This document shows, piece by piece, positions 48,561 to 60,039 of a stretch of 64,000 nucleotides of DNA. The position numbers were made by a program, and so were the translations under genes. Source of the DNA: Diorhabda sublineata (Eukaryota > Arthropoda > Insecta > Coleoptera > Chrysomelidae); the NCBI RefSeq assembly GCF_026230105.1, contig NC_079476.1, positions 30,308,559-30,372,558 on the forward strand. Direction: 5' to 3'. Numbering within the stretch: the first letter of the stretch is position 1; every line of letters starts with the position of its first letter. A model generated the notes under the pieces. The model had not been told where the DNA came from and made no database searches. It worked only from the letters and a program-made list of their open reading frames with translations.

Positions 48561-49960
48561 ATATCCCCTAAAAATAATAATAATAAATTTTAATAATCGA
48601 TTAGATCAACTAAATCATTTAAGGGCTTTTCGTAAACTTTGATCGAGTTAACCTGATCATGATCTGAATGTTCGGACACTAACCCGAATTACGTTCATTG
48701 TTGTTCGGAAACTGATCGAGTTAATCGGGTGGTAATTATATGTTTTGATCCTTTCTACCCTTGTAGACCAGTTGGTAAATGCAATCAGCTGAAGGGTTGC
48801 TATATTTGTTTTTGGTTATTTGAAATTGTAAAAGTTGTTTATTCCCCTTAAATGGCTGTCTACTATTACTTATGTTTGCGGCGTTGATACTTTCGGCATG
48901 TCAATATAAAAATAACTTATTAGTTTTAAACTTTAGTGCAAAATCCTTGTGAGAATCAATTATACAACTAAATTAATTACATGGAAAAATTAACGCACAA
49001 AAAGTAATAGAAATTAAATGTTCTTGTATATATTGTTTTAAATTTGATATTTCTTTCTGGTTTAGGATCCTCAATCAACTGATTTACCTTAACTCGTGTT
49101 TTAGTTTCCGAAAAGTCCTTTAGTCATATATATTTATATTCGAAATAACCAAAATATCATATTTTTTAAAGAATTTATTAGGACTAATTTTCATTAAATG
49201 CTTGTTAATAGTTGCAATTTTATTATTGAAGAAAATTCCATAATAATAAATCATAATCACAATAAATGCAGAAAAATTGAGCGCTAAGCGCACTTGGTCA
49301 GAATTGATTCAGATTAACGATATGTTTTTAATTCAAATGTGAGGCATATGGTCCCTTAAGAAGTTTTAATCAGTTTGTTAATAACGTGACAAATAGAAAG
49401 ATAATGTAAATAATTAGAATAAAATGAATGAGTATATAATAAATTATGAAACAGATTTTCTGGAAAGGACATTTACAAAATACAAGTACATTTTGGAGGC
49501 CATTTGCATTTGCAATAAAATGTTTGAAAATGGACAAATAACTTATAGTAAGCATTTTTGAACTTGTGTAACCATTGAATAATGAAATGTGGAATCTGTA
49601 ACAATGAGTTGTTATTAAACGTTATCGTGTGATTTCAATAGCAAATTCTAAGAATAAATTCCAAAAGCAAATGAAATACCCGGTACTCGGAAGTTGAAAG
49701 AATATACTACGAATATAATGAAAAAATAAAATATAAAGACAAAACTGAAAAAGAACGACATACAGATAGTGAGTGAAGGGAAATAGATGCAGAAATAGCT
49801 AAAACAAGGAATAAATCATAAATGAACATAATGCGTTAATGAAGATAGATTCATGTAAGGGGAAACAAAAAAAAGGATAGAGTAAAAAAATGGGGGAAAA
49901 ACTTTAAAGAAATTGTACTGCAAAAGAGAGAGGTAAAAATATACTGGATACAATGTTTAC
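48561..49960. other. Intergenic, nothing recognised
   Basis: AT-rich. A local pair of words around GATCGAGTTAA-CCTGATCATGATC and GATCGAGTTAATCGGG at 48,640-48,730 is a short repeat of unknown meaning. Confidence 0.35.
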
Positions 49961-49961
49961 C

Positions 49962-51870
49962 CTACCACTACTTTAACACTCATAATGTCTGATGCACGTT
50001 TCGATAAACGTCGAAGTCTGAACCCACAAAAGAAATGGAAAATGTAATCATCAGTTTAGTCATTGGAAAAAAACAGTTAGGAACAAACTTTGAACTGAAT
50101 CAATTGATGGATTAGTACTGGCTAGTACATTCGAGATTGATGATAAGGCATTTACACTCTGACGCGGGTTTCGACAACGAAATTATCGTCTTCAGAAACT
50201 AAAAGTAAACTAAAACTTATTAACTTGACCTACCTATTTTATACTAAATTTTAACCCAAATGAGCCTTCTCCCGCGAAAAATAATTCCAGCGGGAAACCA
50301 AATTTATTTCTTAACTACCTAATTATAGGGTGAGCTGTAAGGAATAGATCCTTTGTCATTATTTGAACTGTTTAACAATTTTACATTATTTAAAATTTCC
50401 TTATCCAAATTTCCTTTAAGTGAGTTTATTATTTCCCAGCTTCCCGATACCGCAAGACCTTGGAGTACCTTGAGGACTTATTGAATTCTAATAATTGGGT
50501 AGCTGATATAAAAGAAGAATATTTATAACTGACGAAAAGAAATACTTGCAACAAAACGATTTTCAGTACAAAAACGAATTTTAACAACACAAGGCATAGC
50601 TATAGGCAATTGCCTAACACCGTTTATGGATTAACTATTCATGAGCCACTTTGGTAAGCAAATTAATCAACAGTTCCAGTATTTTTGCAGGATATGGTAC
50701 AGGTGGATGATATTTTCGCTATATCCAATCGGAAAAAGGCAAATGTAAAATATTTCATTTTGAAACAATTCAAAATGTCTATCCATAAAGTTTTATGATA
50801 TGGAAAAAATGGACAGTTACCATTTTTAGACACTTTAGTAAATAAGAATAGTAAGGCTAAAATTTGATGTATTTAGGAAAATCACCGCTACCGGTACATT
50901 GTTTACTTCAATTTCTATTAACATCGAAAGATATGGAAAGGAATTTATTGAGGATGTAGCTACACTCAACGGTTGTGATTAGAGAATTGTAGATAGAATA
51001 ATTAACCATTATAGGTTTAAGAAATCTCTGTTGGAAACCACATTTTTCCAAAATCAAAATGAAAAACAAGAAAAAATAGCTCTGGTACCTTTCGGTCCTA
51101 TTTATATAAATTGATTGCAAGGAATTTTGAACAGAATTTGAAATTGGTTTATAAATCCAGCTATACATTGAAACAATTCTTGGGTAATCTAGAAGATAAA
51201 ATACCAAATTTGGAAAAGAGTGGTACACTACACTACACCTGGGAAAGAATGAAATAGAAGAGGAAGGTCTCTCGCAGCTTCAGCCATCCCACATTGTGAA
51301 CTTTCTAAAAGGAGTGATATTAACAGATCCTCTGTTAACTTTGGGTTCCCCGGTATCGCAGCAAGAAAGGGGGACACAATAGATCATTTGGGTCGCAGTA
51401 TACTAGATATATTTACATACATATATGTTGGACAGACTAAGGGATCCATTAATGTCTGTTTAAAATATCATATGGCTCATCGAAAATTGCCGATCATGCT
51501 GCGAGTCATTATCATGAAATAAATATAAATAATGTAAATTTGTTGAAAAATATATCCAGCAATACATTGTTGGATGCATTGAGATTGTTAAATGTAAAAA
51601 TAGTTTAAATAGAGACAAAAGGCCTAATCCTCACGGCCCACTTCATAGTTAAGAGTTCAAGAATAAATATGAGTCTCACTGGAATTATATTTCACGGGAG
51701 AAAGTTTATTGGTGGGTAAATTTAGTATTTAATAGTTAGGTCAAGATTTTAGTTTACCTTCAGTTTCTGAACAAAATAACTTGGTTATTGAAACGCGTGT
51801 AATTGTTGTGTAGTGGTAGTGTGCTCAGTATGAACATCACCAAAAGTTCCAGAACTCCCAACTAAGAAGC
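49962..51870 (+). mobile_element. Penelope-like retroelement, degenerate
   Basis: On the + strand a decayed ORF reads TTQGIAIGNCLTPFM, the RT active-site block VQVDDIFAISNRKKA (VDD at 50,703-50,711), GQLPFLDTLVNKN, and farther on the GIY-YIG-type endonuclease block YIYVGQTKGSINVCLKYHM (from 51,418) followed by CEN-like and ILTAHF remains. RT followed by a C-terminal GIY-YIG is the plan of Penelope-like elements. Both flanks carry the same end motif in opposite orientation: TTTCGACAACGAAATTATCG near 50,168 and AAAATAACTTGGTTATTGAA near 51,775, with a further left copy near 49,990. Many stops and shifts kill the ORF. Confidence 0.75.
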
Positions 51871-53099
51871 ATAAATCGGTACAAAAACCCCAATCTAGGA
51901 CTTAAAACACGGAATAAATCAAGAGACATACTGTGTGAATGAAGTTAGGTAAACGAAGAAGAAAAAATCGGATGAAGTAAGGAAATAGGGGGAGAGAACT
52001 TTGGTGAAATTGGGGATATAAAAAAATACAGAGGACACAAAAATGTACGGAACTCTCATCCCACACCTGAAAAGTTGAAAGAAAAAGATATATCGTAATT
52101 CTTTATCACTAGATATTAAAAAGTTTTTGCTTTAAATGTACATACATTATTTTTTCAGAGAAATCAATTTTGCAGTGTTGGGAATTTAGAAGTTACATGA
52201 TATTAACAAAGTTTTTAAATAGACAGAAACATGGGAAGTTTTTGAACTATGTGAATTTTTTTATCGAACATTTGAGTAATATTCAACTATTTTACTATAT
52301 TATAATCGATCATTAATGATAGAATGGTTATAAAGTATAAATAAATAATTAATAAGTTCAATACGTTGGAGAAAACATCGTAAATTTCCTCTTGTCTATT
52401 TTGATTATTTTCAGAATGAAGCAAGTGATGGATATGTGCATTTCAACATTTTTTTGCAGTGGTTATGTAGTTATGAAACTAACTTGCTTATACAGAAAAA
52501 TAAAAAACCCAGTTTTAACATCCGCCAAATTTTTTTTTCAGTTTTGATGAATATACATTTACAGATATTAGAGGTCCTTTTTTTTAAGATAAATAAACAA
52601 CTTTATATAAAATAATTTGCAAATCTTTTATTGGTATCACAAGATTTGTAAAACATGTTACACACGTACATAAATCACATGCTTCGCTCTAATGAGTTAC
52701 TAACGCAAATGTCAAATAAAATGATTTCTTAATATCAATGTTTCAAATTGTCTGGTCCATTTAAATGATTTGAAATAATATTTGATATAATTTAATCGTT
52801 GATACATATCTGAACGTTCATATTATGATGTTTTAATAAAAATATAAATACGCTTTCCATTATATTTTGATATTATGCAGATGCTCAACACTGATTATCA
52901 ATTTTTGCAAATTTTCCAAATAACGAGATAGTATAATAATCACTTGAATGTATCTCCCAAATTGTACAGCAATAAAAAATATTGTTGGATACAAATAATA
53001 TATCAACAAAAAGTATTTACCGAAAAGAACGCGAATATTTTACTTCTTGTTAAGCTGGTGAGTGATCGTGTGAAAAGTCGATGAAAGCGGAGTTAAAAA
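51871..53099. other. Intergenic, nothing recognised
   Basis: AT-rich sequence with no supported gene or element. Confidence 0.4.
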
Positions 53100-54450
53100 A
53101 ATAAACTTGACAAAATTAACGCACCACTCATATTTTTCTTGATATTCTTTTTTTATTGATAAATTACTGTACAAATAGGCCATGGACATTGTTTGACAAT
53201 GACAGTTGTTGATTACAATTCGTATTAAACCTCGTTTTAGTCTAAAACTGTATCAACATTTTCTTCAAAAGTACAGATTAAAGCAATTTATTGTAATTGT
53301 TTTTACTACATGCATGTTTAGAAGTTCATTTAAGAGTAAATCAAATAAAAAAAGAGCCTTCAAAGAAATTTGTCAATGAAGTAGAACCAGCATTGACTCT
53401 CCCGAATGAAGGGTATTCATTACGATCTGGTGCTGCTTTGTTAGGAAGACATCATTCCAGCATCAGCCACATAGTGTGGCAGCATAAAGAAATGTGTTAG
53501 TACCACCGAAGACTAGGACGAAAGGGCAAAAACGTTGCACTAATCAAATTGATGATCGTGCTCTCAGAAACTGAAGAGTCACCAGCAATCTGCTAAAAAA
53601 TGAGTTATCAGATGTTCCATATATATATGTATCTTTTCGAACGGTTAGAAGACGTTTACATGAAGCAGGGTTAAGCAACAAAATACCAGCCAAAAAACTC
53701 TTCTTACCAGAGAACACAAAGTTCAGAGATCAAATTTTGCAAAACTTCATCAGAATTGAGCCGTCAAAGATTGGAATAAAGTTTCGTTCTTTGATGAAAT
53801 TAGAGTTAGCCTTAAAGCTCTAGATAGGCGTGAGCTTGTTAGGCGAAAGCAAGGAAAATGGTTTGCCTTTTGATACAGTCTCTAAAATGTTTTGAGGAGG
53901 AGCGTGCTTCGATGCTGGTACGAAATTGGACACTAACGTATGAATGTCCAACATTATTTTCGAACATGTAATGCCTTTTGCTCATTTTGTCGATATCCCT
54001 TCATTAAAGTGGCCACATAACAGTCCGGATATGAATCCTATAGAACGTCTACGGGACTATTTCAAAAAGAGGATTCGAAGTCATAGTTCCCCTGTTTCCT
54101 TTGAAGAATGGGAGAATGTACAGCAAGCTTTTCTTGAACATTTGATATTAGCATGCCGCAAAGCATTAATACATCGAAAAGAAGTAGAGGAGGGTGTACG
54201 CGGAATTAGGGTTGACCCATATTCATTTATTCTTTTACTGATTTTTTTTAATTTGGAGTTATGAAGCTTATTTATGCATTTCCAGCAAAAACAAACTTTT
54301 ATGGAAAAAATAAGGCAATTCGAGGTTATGTTAAGGTCATATTCGACTAAGTTATAGGTATCATTTCAATGTAACTTATTTTTATTTTGTGTTAATAATG
54401 TAAATATTTAGATTAATGAAGGTGGTGCTTTAAATAAAGTTAATTTAAAT
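53100..54450 (+). mobile_element. Tc1-like (Bari-type) DNA transposon
   Basis: The left end reads TTGACAAAATTAACGCACCA then CTCATAT; the reverse-complemented right end has TTAACTTTATTTAAAGCACC then ACCTTCAT. This gives an imperfect inverted repeat of roughly 28 bp around the interior transposase remnant. The size (about 1.35 kb) is typical of Tc1-like elements. Exact borders, including any TA duplication, are uncertain. Confidence 0.55.
53297..54264 (+). pseudogene. Tc1-like transposase, inactivated
   Basis: A first open part reads VEPALTLPNEGYSLRSGAAL-LGRHHSSISHIV (helix-turn-helix), then broken parts give RRLGRKGKN, SFRTVRRRLHEAGLSNKIPA-KKLFLPENTKFR, and finally the last open part MSNIIFEHVMPFAHFVDIPS, LKWPHNSPDMNPIERLRDYF. 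The WP..SPDMNPIE block is the third catalytic motif (DDE, E position) of Tc1-like transposases. The expected first aspartate block (VLFSDES) appears as a shifted SFFDEIRVSL. At least four frame breaks. Confidence 0.8.
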
Positions 54451-55905
54451 TGATTTAAGGAAAAATGCATTAGGAAGTTGATTAGCAAACTGGAAGATGA
54501 TATGTCGATATGCTAAATAACTCAATATATGTTTGTGAAATAACTTGAAACAATATGAGACGCGAAATTAATTATGTGTTGTAGTTGATATCTAGAAAAT
54601 TCCTTTTTCAAAATATGTAAAAATTCAGTAATTTAGTATATCAAAAATATGAATAGATTGGGCATTAGAAGACCTCTGAGAGCACTTACCTTTAAAAATA
54701 GAAAAGACATGATGAAAGCACTAAAAATCGTTAACTAACACCTATAATAGTTCTTTGCATAGAGGTATTATGTCCAATATTGAATATAAATATGTAATCA
54801 AGTATGAAGAGCTCAAATAAGTCATCCTCTTAACAAATCATTGAAATGCAGATACAATTGATTATTGAAAATGTGAACTCTATGATAAAAAATTGAAAAT
54901 CAGTGTGTATCTATTCTGTGCAAGAAATTGTCATAGCTAATTAACATATATGATATTCAAATTATGTCTTTATTGTGCAGTCTATTGATTTAAAAAATTC
55001 GAGGGTTGAATAATTAACAAAAAATATTTTAAATTAAAAAATACAGTGTACTTAGGGCATAAAAACCTTAGTTTGCACCAAGTTAGTTTGTAATAAAAAA
55101 TGGTTTTGAAGATAAAATTAGGAAACAAAAAACTTGTTTATTTGTTGTTTTTGCATAAACTTTGAGGTTATGTGAGAAAAGTGTAAATACAAAAGTTGTA
55201 GCATTTTTTATTACACACAATTTAACTATTTAACTTTTTCCCATAGGCCTTGCAGTTTTACCATATATCTAGTTAAATTGTTTTTTACACTTGAAACTCT
55301 CTTCTTCCCCTTCCCAACCTCAGATCTCACGAGAATTATTTTTCCTTCCATGATTGTTATATTCTCTTCCTTTTCCAATAGGTTTTATTCTTCTACTATG
55401 TTTTTGGTTTCAAAAATTATCGACCCTGGACTACAGTGTTTTCAATTCAATTCAAAAACTATAATTATAATTTGGTAATACGTTAATTGTTTACTTTTAT
55501 GACTAAGCACATGATTTAAACTTTTATTCACTGCCCATATATTTAAAATAGTTATTTACGTAACTAATTATGAAAAGAGCGAACAAGAGTTGAATAATAT
55601 CACTCTTTTCATAACGTGTTGACTTGAAACGTTTTATCTAATTCCAAAAAAGAGTCTGCAAATGCTGCAGTGGGTAGTTTAATACCTGAAAAATCAAGAA
55701 ATAGATATGCCCTGGCCTACCAAAATTTGAAAAATGGTGTGATTTGAAAAATATGAAGAATATCAATGAAAAGGTTCTACAAAAGGTTTTTACATAACTA
55801 CTTTTTATAACTGATATATGAAGGTTATACTGAAAACACTGTTTTTTTCATACTGTACTAAAAAGTTGACTTTACAGTACTAATTTCAGACCGGAAAATG
55901 GCACT
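54451..55905. other. Intergenic, nothing recognised
   Basis: AT-rich sequence with chance ORFs only. Confidence 0.4.
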
Positions 55906-56097
55906 TCAGGTATCATTTTCATCAGTACTTTCTACCTCGAATTTCTTATGCCAGCCGCAAAACATCGCATATTCTTTTTCGTATCTTTTCGAAGACTTAA
56001 TTGAAATAATTTGCCCTACTGCTTCCGCACTTTTCTTAGCAATTTTATTATAATTATCAGTCATTCTTTTGGGAAAAAATATTTTTTGTATTTCCAA
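55906..56097 (-). pseudogene. Crypton-like tyrosine-recombinase N-terminal fragment
   Basis: The 63-codon minus-strand ORF reads FFPKRMTDNYNKIAKKSAEA, then IISIKSSKRYEKEYAMFCGW and HKKFEVESTDEND. An S.RYEK.Y..F..W block followed by a short linker and EN is the SAM-like core-binding domain opening of insect Crypton-type tyrosine recombinases. The catalytic domain (R..RHRH..Y) is not found, so this is a fragment. The call rests on this one block. Confidence 0.45.
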
Positions 56098-56384
56098 AAA
56101 TTCAATAAGTCTGCTTTTGTTTACAATGTTACCTTAGTGACTTCTACTAATTTTTATTTCTTCAAATAAAATATGACATTTCATATTTTAATATAATTTT
56201 GTTTTTTATTTAAAACCGAAAAGAGTATGAAAAATAAACCTATTACGATATGCGTCCGTGAAGTTTTATTACAGTACTCGATTAGATATTCTTGACTCGG
56301 CTTCTTCGTCGCCTCGTTCATAAACATCTATCTAGTACCGTACTAAATCACTTCCCGAACTCATAACGTAAATAATTATTACAC

Positions 56385-56610
56385 CACCACTACAACAACA
56401 CTCAGAATTACACTGTCTAACGCGTTTCGATAACCAAGCTATCGTCTTTAGAGAGTGAAGTTCACCTTCAGTCTTTGAAGACGATAACTTGGTTGTAACT
56501 AAGTTAAACCTCAGTCTCTAAAGACAATAGCTTGGTTATCGAAACGCGCGTTAGGCAGTGTAATTGTGAGTGTTGGTGTTAACAATGTGTTCAGTATGAA
56601 TATCATCAAT
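56385..56610. repeat. Palindromic cluster of Penelope-type end repeats
   Basis: Three copies of one motif lie within 230 bp: an inverted copy (CGCGTTTCGATAACCAAGCT then ATCGTCTTTAG, near 56,421), a direct copy (GAAGACGATAACTTGGTTGT, near 56,478) and a direct copy (AAAGACAATAGCTTGGTTAT then CGAAACGCGCG, near 56,520). The outer flanks, AACACTCAGAATTACACTGT and CAGTGTAATTGTGAGTGTTG, are also inverted copies of each other. The same motif bounds the Penelope-like element at 49,962-51,870, so these are probably end remnants of the same class in head-to-head arrangement. Confidence 0.7.
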
Positions 56611-59029
56611 GGGTCCAGAAATTTCAACTTCGATATGAATGTGACGTTTCCTAATGTCAAGGAGTGACTCAAAGTGTCACATTTGATAGCGGAATTAGAT
56701 AAATCTCATTTTTGATTACGTGATATTGCTTATTATTTTTGTCAACATTTCAACAACTCATTTTTTATTTTGTGCATTTAAAATCACGAAAACAATTAAG
56801 TCATTCACTCTTTCAATTTTTGATTAGTTTGATGATATTATATTAAAAAATATCTATTACAAAATGTATCAGGATAATGTTCAATCAACTGGCAATATCT
56901 GTTGAAATCATTGAACGCTTAATAAGTCGATTCACAATGCTAAAAATAATGTAATGCCGTTCATCATTTGCTTTAAAAAATATAATTTTTAAAAATATTC
57001 ATCAAGTTAAGTGTCTTATGGAAAATTGATCAACAAGATTTCACAAGACAAATCTTACTTTGATCCATAATTTTAGTTTACAAAATACAGTAGGATTCAT
57101 TTTTCAAAATATATGTGCATAACATGTAAATGCTCCTTGATGATCCTTATGCCTTTAAAAGGTCAGATTTAGTCTCTGTCTGTTCTCACACTATTTTTTC
57201 ATGCTTTTCTATCCCTTGCAAGTATTTTCATTTCCTTTAATTTGCCCAATTTCCTCTATTTGGTCAATCCATTGTCTTTTCTGTCTTTTTTTCCCTTAGT
57301 TTACCTACCATCATGATTTTCCTGGCTACCTTTGTTGGTTCATTTCATATCCAATTTAACTGTTAATTTTTTATTTTATTGTTTTTTTAATGTTTGCCTC
57401 GTTATTTTTAAGCATCCATATACTTTAATATTCCATTTTTTAATGTTTCATTTTTATTGCTCCTTTCACTGAATTTCAATTATCTGTTGCAAATACTATT
57501 ATGAGGATTAGTATTAAGTTCTGTATGTTTTTTTTGTTTCAATATCTACTGTTTTGTGGCCATTTAGTCAAATTCAAGTGTTATTAAAATATATTTTTTA
57601 ATCAGTCAACAAATATAGAATATTATACATATTAATAGGGTAAACAATTTCTTGGTCATTTAATATAATCATATAAATGGGATAAATAAATAAATTTCAA
57701 AATGTTATAATAAGTAGGTAAAATTTAAAGGTACTTTAAATCAGTATCCAATATCATAGTGGTGAGATCTAAAAAACTATAATACAAATACCATTAAACC
57801 ACTATAATAAGGGGAATATGAAGTATACGTAATGTTCAGTGCTATTAATTTTGGAATAAATGAAACAGATTAAGGTTCGATATTGTCTTAAAGACTATTC
57901 ATTAAATAACATTGTTATATTCAGCAAGTACAGCAACTTAGTTACCTCAGACAACCAATAAGAAATGCAATGGAAATCAGCTAGGATGGATTAAGAGCTT
58001 ACTAGTGACATAATGAGAACTATGTGGTTTGATGAACTCGATGAAAGATAACTTTGGAATGAGCCTCAAAATTATAAGGTGTAATCCAAAATTGGGTACA
58101 TTCATTTCGAGAGCTGATAGTACGTTCTTTATGTACACTGTTACCTAAAACTGAATGTTAAAGAAGATTATAAGACATTAATTTTATGTTACTATCTACC
58201 CCATACCACTAGTTTGAAAAAAGGTTCTCTTGTATTAATTCAATACATATGTATGTTTTTACTTGATTTAAATCTGAAAGTATTTGTATTTTACTGTAAT
58301 AAAAAATGTGGTACAATAAACATTATTTACTCTCCAAAAATTACTCTTATTCACATGCTATGCAGTAGTTGGTGCCATGAAATTAATTATTCTGAAATAT
58401 AAAAATTATTCTTGAAAATTAGAATCAAAACATATAAATTAATTTTTCACGTAGTTTAAGCTTTAGAAATTTTCATAATTCTGAACCTCCTCGTTAGCTT
58501 TTTATGTGTTAAGACATCAAAAATTGTCTTGATCATGATTATCTGTTGTTTATGTTATGTATGAGAGCTAGAATTAATGGTCGATTTATAAACTTGACTT
58601 GACGTTGCCGTTTGCTGTTACAAAATTAAAACATTGAAATGCGTAAGACCATTCATAGTTGCCGTTTGTCATCGCTGCTTGCTGATCGGTCTGCCGTTGG
58701 AGACTTTTAACATAAACGACTTTTATATTTTCCCGTCGGCCGTTCGTGGCAATAGAAAAGAGCCAATCACATCCGTTTGCGTTTGTCACGTTAGTTCGAA
58801 TGAACTTCCTTATTTTCCATAAGAAAGGAACAAATACTTAAATACAAAGAATATTATGAAACCTACAAATCAAAAAGAAAACAACATAGAACTATAAGTA
58901 AAATAAAAAATTATTTTTTGTAACACTAAAACAATTGAGAAAGAAAGAGGAGTATAATATGATGAATTTCGGAGGAACATGAAGTAATGGAGGGAATACC
59001 CACTAGTAAAGGATAAGGAATCAAAAACT
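56611..59029. other. Intergenic, with one GC-richer patch
   Basis: Mostly AT-rich. At about 58,600-58,800 a GC-richer segment contains repeated words GTTGCCGTTTG (twice) and CCGTTTGCGTTTGTC and apparent ORFs on both strands; it is probably a short non-autonomous element. Confidence 0.35.
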
Positions 59030-59400
59030 AGTAGAAGTAATTGAAATATTAAAGCTGAGAAAAGCGCCAAGAGAAGTCATCATAACTGCTGATTTGATGA
59101 AATATATGGATGGAGCAACTAACAGATTTACTAAACAAGATGCTTTAACAGGAAAAATGCCGGAAGATTGGAATCTAGGAATTATATTACCAATATATTA
59201 AGAGAAGGCAAAAGAAGTTGTGAAAACTACCCAGGTATATCACTAATAAGAATACCATCTAAAATAATGACTAGAATAATGGACAAAAGAATAATAAATG
59301 AGGTCGAAATCACTTTAGAGGACTCTAAATGTAGCTTTAGAAATGGAAAAACACAAATGATCAAATATTCAAAATTAAACAATTTTTCTAAATAAAAACA
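59030..59400 (+). pseudogene. RTE-like LINE reverse-transcriptase fragment
   Basis: Joined frames read IEILKLRKAPREVIITADLM-KYMDGATNRFTK, GKMPEDWNLGIILPIY, then (shift) CENYPGISLIRIPSKIMTRI-MDKRI, EVEITLEDSKCSFRNGKTQM. The order LK..KAPG.D.I.ADL.KY, G..P..W..G.I.PI.KKGD, C.NYRGI.L....K, and F..G.ST.DQIF is the fingers-to-palm part of an RTE/Jockey reverse transcriptase. It ends before the YADD box and is dead. Confidence 0.75.
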
Positions 59401-59617
59401 AAATTGGTCTAGTGATGTCAAAAAGAAGAAGCCCAAATATTTCATTTTCTAAAGAACATTGGCCTTTGTTAATTTCGGGTACTACGGACCTATCAAAGGC
59501 TCATGTGGTCAATGGTACTTGACCGCCCACAATCCTACTATGAATAATTGGTTTTAGGTCCTTTTTACAACAATTTTATATAATAGTCATATTTAAGTTA
59601 CTGTTTTGAATAATGTG

Positions 59618-59621
<4 letters not shown>

Positions 59622-59683
<62 letters not shown>
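59622..59683. repeat. (TA)n microsatellite
   Basis: Uninterrupted TA dinucleotides over about 62 bp. Confidence 0.95.
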
Positions 59684-59685
<2 letters not shown>

Positions 59686-60039
59686 TGCTCTTTATTTTAT
59701 CCCATCCTAGCTGTTTTTATTGCCAAAAAAACTGACGTATGAAAATATGAATGTTAGTAGTATTTTCGTAAGTGAATCATTACGGAAGTGCGTTTTGAAT
59801 AACATAAAATACCAATTTAGAAACCTTAAATAAGCATGTATCCCAAAATTTCCTATTTTAATTATAACTGCTATAATTTTTCTAAATAATAATTATTTGA
59901 TGTTACAAAAATACCTACTACTTTTCAGAGTTAATGATACATAAAAATCCAAAGTAGTTCAGTCGTTCCTCAGGGTTTGTAAAATGTTTTCCTCCTCTTG
60001 TTAAGAACCAAATTACTGCTAATTTGGAAATAAACCCCA
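59684..60039. other. 3' flank of the MNT-like gene
   Basis: Downstream of the minus-strand MNT-like stop codon; probably the 3' UTR and beyond. No other gene seen. Confidence 0.35.

Noticed and set aside
49962..50010. Functional hammerhead ribozyme
   Set aside because: The hairpin and flanking words are suggestive, but at least one invariant core base differs, so I report only a possible degenerate relic and not a feature.
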